A stretch of 64,000 nucleotides of DNA from the NCBI RefSeq assembly GCF_013348785.1, contig NZ_CP054691.1, forward strand, positions 3,472,001 through 3,536,000, given 5' to 3'. This DNA comes from Gordonia sp. X0973. Its GTDB lineage: Bacteria; Actinomycetota; Actinomycetes; Mycobacteriales; Mycobacteriaceae. Position numbers and translations under genes: made by a program. The notes below the pieces were generated by a model that had not been told where the DNA came from, ran no database searches, and worked only from the letters and a program-made list of their open reading frames with translations. Of the stretch, positions 18,498 through 25,099 are shown in pieces. The stretch's first letter is position 1. Each line of letters starts with the position of its first letter.

Positions 18498-18511
18498 GCC
18501 AGAGCCGTTGA
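18464..18511. terminator. Inverted repeat, likely terminator or IS end
   Basis: Perfect 13-bp arms, 18464-18476 and 18499-18511 (TCAACGGCTCTGG and its complement), around a 22-base spacer. It lies at the end of the degenerate transposase and before the convergent TetR gene. It could act as a terminator or be a transposon end. Confidence 0.5.
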
Positions 18512-18544
18512 CCCGACCTCCGTACGTGCGGGCTTTTGTCGGTT

Positions 18545-19231
18545 TTACTTGCGGGTGTTGTGGTTGTGGTGGGCGGTGAGGAAATCGTCGACCAGGCGTG
18601 CGCAGTCGTGGTGGTCGATGCTGTGCAGCCCGGTGAGGCGAGCGAAGACGATCGGGCCCAGCAGCTGGATGATGACGAAGGTGGTGTCGAGGTCGCCGAG
18701 GTGGGCGCGGGCCTCAGGGCTGGTGAGGATGTGGTCGAACGGTTCGCGGTAGCGGCGGATGACCTGGGCGCGCAGGGAGGTGACCGCGCCCGAGTCAGGG
18801 GGTGCGCCGGGGTCGGGGGTAATGGATCCCATGGCCAGCCAGGACAGGGTGGTCAGCTGGAGGGGAGCGTTCTCGATCAGGTCGGCTTGGGCGGTGAGCA
18901 ACGCGATCAACTGCTCGCGCACGGGCCCGTCGTCGGGTGGGGTGTCCACGCGTGGGAGTAGGCGTTCGAAGGTGGCCGCGAGCAGGTGGGTGCTGCTGCC
19001 GAAGTGCCGGTAGAGGGTGGTGCGCGCGACTTTCGAGGTGCGGGTGACCGCGTCGATGGTGACCGCGTCGATACCGCCGGTGGCCAGCAGATGGGTGGCC
19101 GCGTCGAGCAACCGTGCCCGCGAGCGCGCCAACCGCGGATCGGCCTGATCGAGATCCGCGTCCTGCTCGCCGGTGGCGGAGTGGGGCGCGGCGGGTCCGG
19201 TGCGGGTGTCGGCCTGGTCGCGGGTGGTCAT
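18545..19231 (-). CDS. TetR-family repressor of the adjacent exporter
   Basis: A 228-residue TetR-type regulator from an ATG at 19231 (an earlier in-frame ATG at 19249 is possible). The N-terminal helix-turn-helix reads VTIDAVTRTSKVARTTLYRH, about residues 55-80; the C-terminal ligand domain is typical for actinobacterial TetR_C proteins. It is divergent from a DHA2 exporter gene with an imperfect palindrome in the 130-bp gap, the usual drug-efflux repressor layout. Ligand unknown. Confidence 0.88.
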   Translation of the reverse strand: MTTRDQADTRTGPAAPHSATGEQDADLDQADPRLARSRARLLDAATHLLATGGIDAVTIDAVTRTSKVARTTLYRHFGSSTHLLAATFERLLPRVDTPPDDGPVREQLIALLTAQADLIENAPLQLTTLSWLAMGSITPDPGAPPDSGAVTSLRAQVIRRYREPFDHILTSPEARAHLGDLDTTFVIIQLLGPIVFARLTGLHSIDHHDCARLVDDFLTAHHNHNTRK

Positions 19232-19317
19232 GGTCGGGAAGACCTCCAAGGAAACGGGCGGCGGTGAATGTGTCCGATTTCGACTCTATCGCAACCACTC
19301 TCGCCTGTGATACTCAT

Positions 19318-19334
19318 GGTAGCGAAGCGATACC
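19318..19334. promoter_or_regulatory. Candidate TetR operator
   Basis: Imperfect palindrome GGTAGCGAAGCGATACC lies between the divergent TetR and exporter genes, about 17 bp before the exporter ribosome-binding site. Twelve of 17 positions are symmetric. The position fits a repressor site. Confidence 0.5.
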
Positions 19335-19361
19335 GATGGTTTCGTCGGGTGGGAGGTGCCG

Positions 19362-20900
19362 GTGAACGCACCGGAAACGACTGACGGTCACAGTGTGCTG
19401 GCGCGGGCCGAATGGTGGATGCTGACGGTGTCGTGCCTGGCGGTGGCGCTGGTCGTCGCGGCGATGGCTGCACTGTATTCGGCGTTGCCGCTGATCGCGG
19501 TCGCGACCGGGGCGACCCAATCGCAGCTGACCTGGATCGTCGACGGCTACACCCTGATCCTGGCGTGCCTGGTCCTGCCCGCCGGCGCGGTGGGTGACCG
19601 CTACGGGCGCCGCGTCGTGCTGATCGCGGGCCTGGCGGTGTTCTCCGTGGCCTCGGCGCTGCCGCTGCTCATGTCGGGGCCGGTGTGGCTGATCGCGGCC
19701 CGCGCGGCGGCGGGCGCGGGCGCGGCACTGGTGATGCCCTCGACCCTGTCGATCCTGACCGCGGGGCTGCCCGAAGCGCATCGCGGGCGCGCGGTCGGGG
19801 TGTGGGCTGGGGTCGCCGGGTCCGGTGCGGTGCTCGGGATCCTCGGCTCGGGACTGCTGCTGGCGCGGTGGTCGTGGGAATCGGTGTTCGTGGGACTGAC
19901 CGTGGCCGGGGTGGTGCTGGCCGCGCTGGCGTGCACCATCGCCGAATCCCGCGAGCGGGAACACCCGCCGGTGGACTGGGTGGGCGCGGTGGCGGTGGCG
20001 ATCGCGATCGCGGCGATCGTGTTCGCCTGCGTCGAGATCCCCGCGCGCGGCTGGCTCGACCCGCTCGTGACCCCCACCCTCGCGCTCGGTGTCGCCGCGG
20101 CGGTGGTGTTCGTGATCATGGAGTTGCGGGTCGCCGCGCCGCTGCTGGATGTGCGGTTGTTCGCCCGGCGGGGGTTCGGGGCCGGGTCACTGTCGGTGAC
20201 CATCCAGTTCCTGGTCACCTTCGGGGTGTTCCTGCTGCTGGTGCAATACCTGCAATTGATCCTCGGGTACGGGCCGCTCGGTTCGGCGCTGGGCCTGGTG
20301 CCGATGGCGGTGCCGCTGGTGGCGATCTCGGTGATCGCGCCGTGGCTGTCGAGCCGGGTCGGGCTGCGGGCGATGACCGTCACCGGGCTGCTCGCCATCG
20401 CGACCGGACTCTTCCTGGTGAGCCGGTTGACCCTGGCCGCCGACTACCCAGACCTGTTGTGGCCGTTGCTGATCCTGAGCGCCGGGCTGGGATTGTGCAC
20501 CGCCCCGGCCACCTACGCCATCGTCGCCGACACCCCCGTGGCCAAACACGGTGTCGCCGCCGCCGTCAACGACGCCGCCCGCGAGATCGGCGCGGCCATC
20601 GGAATCGCCGTATCCGGCAGCGTGCTCGCCGCCGGATACACCCACCACATCCAACCCGCCCTGCCCCAGCTGCCCGAACCCGCTCGCGGCCCGGTCGCCG
20701 ACTCCCTCGCCGCCGCCCTGCAGGTCGCCGACCGCGCCGGACCCGCCGCCCAGCCACTGGCCGAATTCGCCAAGACCGCGTTCGTACACGGCAGCACCCA
20801 GGCCGCGCTCGCGCTGGCGGCCATCACCGCGGCCGGAGCACTCGCGCTGGCCATCCTCGCCCCCGGACGCACACCCCGGCCCACCCCCACCACGACCTGA
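19362..20900 (+). CDS. DHA2-family (14-TM) MFS drug exporter, stop codon supplied by an IS end
   Basis: A roughly 510-residue EmrB/QacA-like transporter with about 14 hydrophobic segments, the loop motif GDRYGRRVVLIAG after TM2, and motif C-like GVAGSGAVLGILGSGLLL near TM5. A GTG start at 19362 follows GGGAGG by five bases. The gene runs into the right IS3 copy: the first three bases of that element (TGA, 20898-20900) form its stop. The original C-terminus may therefore be trimmed, although all membrane segments seem present. Proton-driven export of drugs or lipophilic compounds is the family role. Confidence 0.9.
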   Translation: MNAPETTDGHSVLARAEWWMLTVSCLAVALVVAAMAALYSALPLIAVATGATQSQLTWIVDGYTLILACLVLPAGAVGDRYGRRVVLIAGLAVFSVASALPLLMSGPVWLIAARAAAGAGAALVMPSTLSILTAGLPEAHRGRAVGVWAGVAGSGAVLGILGSGLLLARWSWESVFVGLTVAGVVLAALACTIAESREREHPPVDWVGAVAVAIAIAAIVFACVEIPARGWLDPLVTPTLALGVAAAVVFVIMELRVAAPLLDVRLFARRGFGAGSLSVTIQFLVTFGVFLLLVQYLQLILGYGPLGSALGLVPMAVPLVAISVIAPWLSSRVGLRAMTVTGLLAIATGLFLVSRLTLAADYPDLLWPLLILSAGLGLCTAPATYAIVADTPVAKHGVAAAVNDAAREIGAAIGIAVSGSVLAAGYTHHIQPALPQLPEPARGPVADSLAAALQVADRAGPAAQPLAEFAKTAFVHGSTQAALALAAITAAGALALAILAPGRTPRPTPTTT

Positions 20901-20924
20901 AGCGCCCTGGGTTTCGTTCCGTGG

Positions 20925-21839
20925 TTACACGGTCGCGGGCGCGGTCGTCGTGGTGTGAGTGTAGGTCGCTCCGACGTTCGCCGGGGTGCGGTAGCCGAGA
21001 GCTTCGTGGAGCCGGGAGGTGTTCCACCAGTGGACCCAGCCCATCGTGGCGAGCTCAACCTCGCTGACTGACTCCCAGATCCGCTTGGAGTAGATCAACT
21101 CCGCCTTGTATAGGCCGTTCACTGTCTCGGCCAGCGCGTTATCGTAGCTATCGCCGACGGTACCTACTGAAGCCGTAACTCCCGCGGCGAGCAGAGCGTC
21201 CGAATAGGCGAGCGAAACGTATTGACTACCCCTGTCGGAATGGTGGATCAATCCGCTTTCGTTCCTGCTCACCCCGGTGGACTGCAGTGCATGCTCCAGT
21301 GCGAGCAATGGCAGAGACTCCGTGTGGAGCGTGGGCGCGACCGCCCAGCCGACAATTCTGCGACTGAAGACATCGGTAACGAATGCGACGTAGCAGAACC
21401 CGGAGAGCATCCGGACGTAGGTGATGTCGGCGACCCAAAGCTGCTGCGGTCGATCCGCGACGAACCGCCGTTCAACGAGGTCCGGGCGCTGGTCATCTCC
21501 GTCTGCGGAGCAGGTGGTGACGGGCTTTCGACCTCGGCGAACGCCCTGCAGGCCGGCGATCTTCATCAGCCTCGCGATCTGGTCGCGACCGACGTTCCAT
21601 CCTGCGTGGCGCATTGCGTGCCACATCTTCCGGACCCCATAGACGCTGTAGTTCGCCTGATGAATCCGCTGCACCTCCTCCGCCAGCATCTCGTCCCGAA
21701 CGCTGCGAGCGGAGGCCGGCCTGTTCTTGGCAGCGCGGTATCCGCGGGAGGTGATGAACCCACATTCTGTCGCACTGAGGATGCGGCAGATGGCCTCGAC
21801 CCCGAACTTCTCGCGATGCATGTCGACGAACGCGATCAT
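20925..21839 (-). CDS. IS3-family OrfB transposase (right copy)
   Basis: DDE integrase-core transposase identical to the left copy except Gly for Glu in the NVGATYTH tail. The catalytic blocks WVADITYVRM and HHSDRGSQYVS are intact, so it is probably able to act on both IS copies. Its ATG overlaps the OrfA stop, as in the left copy. Confidence 0.92.
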   Translation of the reverse strand: MIAFVDMHREKFGVEAICRILSATECGFITSRGYRAAKNRPASARSVRDEMLAEEVQRIHQANYSVYGVRKMWHAMRHAGWNVGRDQIARLMKIAGLQGVRRGRKPVTTCSADGDDQRPDLVERRFVADRPQQLWVADITYVRMLSGFCYVAFVTDVFSRRIVGWAVAPTLHTESLPLLALEHALQSTGVSRNESGLIHHSDRGSQYVSLAYSDALLAAGVTASVGTVGDSYDNALAETVNGLYKAELIYSKRIWESVSEVELATMGWVHWWNTSRLHEALGYRTPANVGATYTHTTTTAPATV

Positions 21840-22147
21840 TTCGTCGTGGGGCGGTCGAGTTCCGCTGCGAAAAACGCTGAGGCGGCCTTCAGGATCTCGT
21901 TCGCACGTCGCGCCTCGGCGAGCTCCCGCCGGAGACGGCGATTCTCCTCCTCGAGCGGCTCTCCCGGTCCGACCGGCTCGGTGGCGCCGTAGCGATTGCA
22001 CCAGATCCGCAGCGTCTCTGTGCCGACACCGAGCTGCGGCGCGACGGCACGGATCGATGCTGCGCGAGGGCCGCCCTCGCGGGGTTGGCGGTCGTAGACC
22101 ATGCGCACGGCACGCTCACGCAGCTCTGGACTGAACTTCTTGGGCAT
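21836..22147 (-). CDS. IS3-family OrfA (right copy)
   Basis: 103-residue helix-turn-helix protein with a leucine-zipper-like tail, matching the left-copy OrfA except Pro for Ala in DRQPREGG. Same start context and same ATGA junction to OrfB. Confidence 0.92.
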   Translation of the reverse strand: MPKKFSPELRERAVRMVYDRQPREGGPRAASIRAVAPQLGVGTETLRIWCNRYGATEPVGPGEPLEEENRRLRRELAEARRANEILKAASAFFAAELDRPTTK

Positions 22148-22195
22148 ACTCCGATTCTCCTTGCTGAGACTCGGAACGGAACCCAGGGCGCTTCA

Positions 22196-22299
22196 ACGCA
22201 CCCCACGTCGTCGCCCTCGTCCGAGCCGGCAAGACCTTCGAGAAAGGCAAACTCGTCGAATCCGACACCCCATCAACATCGCAAGAGGAGGCCGCCTGA
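22196..22299 (+). pseudogene. IS256-family transposase, fragment 3 of 3 (C-terminus)
   Basis: After the ACG duplication (22196-22198) the frame reads APHVVALVRAGKTFEKGKLV and stops at 22297-22299. This is the expected C-terminus of the transposase whose previous part ends ...WRAVN at 2945. The IS256 right end should lie shortly after, around 22315-22335, where the sequence passes into a membrane-protein gene; the exact end needs the left end, which is outside the window. Confidence 0.88.
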
Positions 22300-22315
22300 A
22301 ACAACCTCATCCACA

Positions 22316-22753
22316 GGTCTTGACAATATCTCCGATACGAAGGCGCCATTTGCACTGACAATTGAGACCGCGCTCCTCGTGGGAGTTATCACGCTGTCGG
22401 GCGAGGGGCGGGTGCTCCATGACCTTGGGGGCTGGGCCGTAGTCTGGTACGTCGTTGGCATCCTCCTCTTAGTAGCTAGCGTCCTATGTGCGGCCTGGGT
22501 TGTGCGTCCCCGGCTACGGGCCTCCAACCTCGAGGTTGAGGCGCCGGACAACTTTGTCTATTTCGGACACCTGCGGCACCTGACGCCCGAAGCCGTTCAG
22601 GATCGGCTCGAGGGCCCGACTCTTCTTCCGGTACTGTCGAAACAGCTCGTGGAGATGAGCAAGATAGCGTGGACAAAGCACCGGCTTGTGCAGTTGTCTA
22701 TGAGTCTTTCTCCGATTGGCGTTATGGCACTTGGCATATGTGCGACATGCTGA
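22316..22753 (+). pseudogene. 5'-truncated PycTM-like (DUF5706) Pycsar effector remnant
   Basis: The frame DTKAPFALTIETALLVG, a second membrane segment VVWYVVGILLLVASVLCAAW, then NFVYFGHLRHLTPEAVQDR and SKQLVEMSKIAWTKHR match the two-TM PycTM/DUF5706 family, the membrane effectors of Pycsar anti-phage systems (established for the family). The start is missing: the upstream sequence is the end of the IS256 element, so the insertion removed the N-terminus. A cyclase gene, normally next to pycTM, is not in the window; it may lie left of the IS256 copy. The local DNA is less GC-rich than its surroundings. Confidence 0.72.
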
Positions 22754-22989
22754 CTTGTGTGAGGCGATGCTCGGTCGTCAGAGCAGAGGGGTTGCCGCTG
22801 CATGGGCGCCGCAAGAGATCGATCTACGCCAAATGTTCGCCGAAAGTGACTTGGATGGCCGACCACATGGAGAATCAAAATTGACACGACTCATCGAGGC
22901 ACGCATGTTCTGTCAGACTTCCGGGGGTAGCGCTGCTAATCTCCGCTGCATCTCGACACCCCTACCATGCCCCCAATTACGAGGAGCAC
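22754..22989. other. 236-bp gap without a convincing gene
   Basis: Short open frames cross this stretch but none has coding-like composition or a recognised domain. A GAGGAG site at its end serves the next gene. Confidence 0.5.
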
Positions 22990-24186
22990 ATGAATCAGGC
23001 AATAGATGTCGTTCTGCGCGCAGGCCTGGCTCTTATATCCGTGACTGCTTTCTACTCCGCGGCTGCCACAAGATGGCCCACCAGCTACTACGTCCTCGAC
23101 GATGCCATTGGGTCTACGGTGTCAGCAACATGGTGGAAGTACGGCGCATTCAGGTTTCTACCGCTATTCTTCGCATCAATTTGCGCTATGGCATATCTGC
23201 CCGAATGGTTGCATCGCGCAATAGTAGGACTTCTCATTGCCATAGGTAGCGCGCTTATCTCACTATGGCGCATCAACCCCATCACCAACCCAGACCCAAA
23301 ACACACCCCATCCTGGTATGTGGCACAAGGTGTGATAATAACAGTATCCACCGTGTTAGTTGCTGTTAGCACGCTAGTCGCACCACTTCTCGGCAACGCA
23401 CTACCGAAATGGCATGACCTAACGACTGCCCTTATCACTGCGGTGATGGTGGTCTCCGTTGCTAGCATGGTCATAAGTTCAACATCGAAGCAGAGAATCC
23501 TCAGTAAGGATCGAGTGCAAACGGCAGCCGCACCTCACCAAGAGATGGTCGAATCCATCGCGCTGGAACACGGCATCTATCGGCCGCTAGCGCTTGCACT
23601 CGTAACCACGGAAGAGCTCCAAAGACCGGCTTGGTTTCGAGCCTTTGAATATCCGCTTGCTAAGTTTGGAGTATCAAAAACGGTAGGCCTTGGACAATCG
23701 TCCGGACGATGGGGTGTAACCAATAGGGCCACAGTTTCCGAGTTGGTCAGGAACCTAACACCCCCACTGGATAACGAAGGCCGAATCAATCGGAACAAAG
23801 TTGCAGCAATCGCCGAGTCTGTCAACGAAGGGGATGGGTACGTTGAGTTCGTGTTGACAGTTTTTGATCAGCTTACTAAGGGGTGCCACGAGTCAGCGGA
23901 CATAGACACCGACGGAAATCCATTCATAGTCGCAGACACACCCACCCTAATGCGTGGACAGTGGGATCTATCAGGTGATATCGGCCCGTCGGTTCAAACT
24001 CTTTGGGCCAAGAATCGCGCGGCTGACATAACCGTCGAAATGACGATTGAGGATACCCAAGCGCCCTCGACACGTAGGGCCTGGAGTGGCCGAATTCCTG
24101 TCGAGTGGACAGCTGTTGAACTAACGCGAGATAGCCCCAATGAATCCGGAATAGTCTTGTACCCAAGCGTACAACTGCCTTCTTAA
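22990..24186 (+). CDS. Multi-TM protein with a possible lysozyme-like C-terminal domain, unrecognised family
   Basis: A 398-residue protein starting behind GAGGAGCAC. The N-terminal 175 residues contain about five hydrophobic segments (for example FLPLFFASICAMAYLP, IVGLLIAIGSALISLW, GVIITVSTVLVAVSTLV). The C-terminal 220 residues are soluble. Around residues 195-240 the pattern ALALVTTEELQRPAWF ... KTVGLGQ loosely resembles lysozyme/SLT folds (Glu, then GLMQ-like), but this is a guess by eye. Codon use and GC are clearly lower than the flanks, suggesting transfer. Its position beside a Pycsar-type effector suggests a defence role, unproven. Confidence 0.6.
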   Translation: MNQAIDVVLRAGLALISVTAFYSAAATRWPTSYYVLDDAIGSTVSATWWKYGAFRFLPLFFASICAMAYLPEWLHRAIVGLLIAIGSALISLWRINPITNPDPKHTPSWYVAQGVIITVSTVLVAVSTLVAPLLGNALPKWHDLTTALITAVMVVSVASMVISSTSKQRILSKDRVQTAAAPHQEMVESIALEHGIYRPLALALVTTEELQRPAWFRAFEYPLAKFGVSKTVGLGQSSGRWGVTNRATVSELVRNLTPPLDNEGRINRNKVAAIAESVNEGDGYVEFVLTVFDQLTKGCHESADIDTDGNPFIVADTPTLMRGQWDLSGDIGPSVQTLWAKNRAADITVEMTIEDTQAPSTRRAWSGRIPVEWTAVELTRDSPNESGIVLYPSVQLPS

Positions 24187-24317
24187 TGGGATTCATGGGC
24201 GCCTTCGGCTCCCCGCCGACGCCGTAGGTGCCGGCGTCGACATAAGAGCATCCCCCGGTGCCCACGCTGTTCACGCCATCGACTGGGCCGATTCGGAGGC
24301 GACGGAGGTTCCCCCGC

Positions 24318-24815
24318 GTCGGGCGACTAACCCACGGTGCAGACGGCACGAGCATGACCTCGAAGGGCTCGGAGAGTTCCAGCTCCTGGTCGCTCTGAGC
24401 GGTTCCCGCGACCTGATACTCCCCGTCGCGAGGCACCCATGCCGTAACCGAGGACTCATCCGGGTCGACAACCCAATAGTGCGCACACCCCGCCCGTTAC
24501 AGGCGTTCCTTCTTCAGCAGGAGATCAACACTCCGCGTCGACAGCGACAACACTTCGACGGCAAGGATCGGCGCACCCCCAAAGGCTTCGTCGTCGAACG
24601 GCTCTCTCGCGACAACACCAGCAGGTCCGGTTGGATGACGGTGTCGTCGGCGAGGACGACACCAAAGGGTGCGAACAAGACCTCGACCCACGGAGGACGC
24701 GCCGCGTCAAGCGTGAGGTGCAACCGCGCAACGACCCGTTGGTGAATCCTGCGTGGCGACGGACTCACGACGAGTGCCCCGTCGAGCAACTCGTACCGGT
24801 GCCCGTCACAATCCG
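24318..24815 (-). pseudogene. Uma2-family (DUF820) nuclease-like gene, frameshifted
   Basis: Uma2 blocks appear in order on the minus strand but in different frames: DGHRYELLDGALVVSPSPRR, VLFAPFGVVLADDTVIQPDL, then APILAVEVLSLSTRSVDLLL, then YWVVDPDESSVTAWVPRDGEY. A stop follows LLLKKERL and the N-terminal MTTEVLG region is missing. It is related to the two intact Uma2 genes at 38.6-39.8 kb. Uma2 proteins have a restriction-endonuclease-like fold; their role is generally unknown. Confidence 0.82.
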
Positions 24816-25099
24816 TCCCGCACCGCACGTCAGCACCGGTGGCGCACCATCCCTGTGGACCGCACCGATCTGTGGGAAAAGTCCGCCGACGTCGACTTCG
24901 GCTATCGATACCTTGGCTAGCAACCTCGGCTAGCAATCTCAGCGAGAGGCCCTTCCTGAAACCCGTTGCCTGTGACCGTCCACTACGTCTTCACCCGCCG
25001 GATCTCCCTCCACAGATTCGAGTAGTCCACTACGCACGACCTTCTCCGCGTCGAAGCCCACTCTGATGGCAGAGCACTTCCCCAGCAGAGGAGATCGCG
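24816..25099. other. Upstream region of the metalloprotease-like gene
   Basis: About 280 bp without a recognised gene. A CTTGGCTAGCAACCTCGG/CTAGCAATCTC near-duplication lies at 24914-24941. An AGGAG ribosome-binding site is at the end. No clear terminator or palindrome was seen. Confidence 0.4.

Larger units (their letters stand above)
2946..22195. mobile_element. Composite transposon (19,250 bp) bounded by inverted IS3-family copies, carrying a CYP153 alkane-oxidation operon
   Basis: Two IS3-family copies of equal length (1298 bp) in opposite orientation form the ends (2946-4243 and 20898-22195). Only the outer ends share a 3-bp duplication; neither copy has a matching pair of its own flanks. 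The host IS256 gene is continuous across the outer junctions. The cargo includes IS21 fragments, an AraC regulator, a nine-gene hydrocarbon-oxidation operon, a degenerate transposase, and a TetR/DHA2 exporter pair. The two copies differ by at least two amino-acid substitutions, which suggests recent assembly. Mobility as a unit is inferred from structure. Confidence 0.88.
20898..22195 (-). mobile_element. IS3-family element, right copy (inverted)
   Basis: Same length (1298 bp) and ends as the copy at 2946-4243, in opposite orientation. The deduced proteins differ by only two residues that I can see (Pro for Ala near OrfA residue 23, Gly for Glu in the OrfB tail). It forms the right end of the composite transposon. 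Confidence 0.93.

Noticed and set aside
22669..22884. 71-aa plus-strand ORF after the PycTM remnant
   Set aside because: No domain, Cys/Arg-rich, and overlaps the end of the PycTM frame; no ribosome-binding site.
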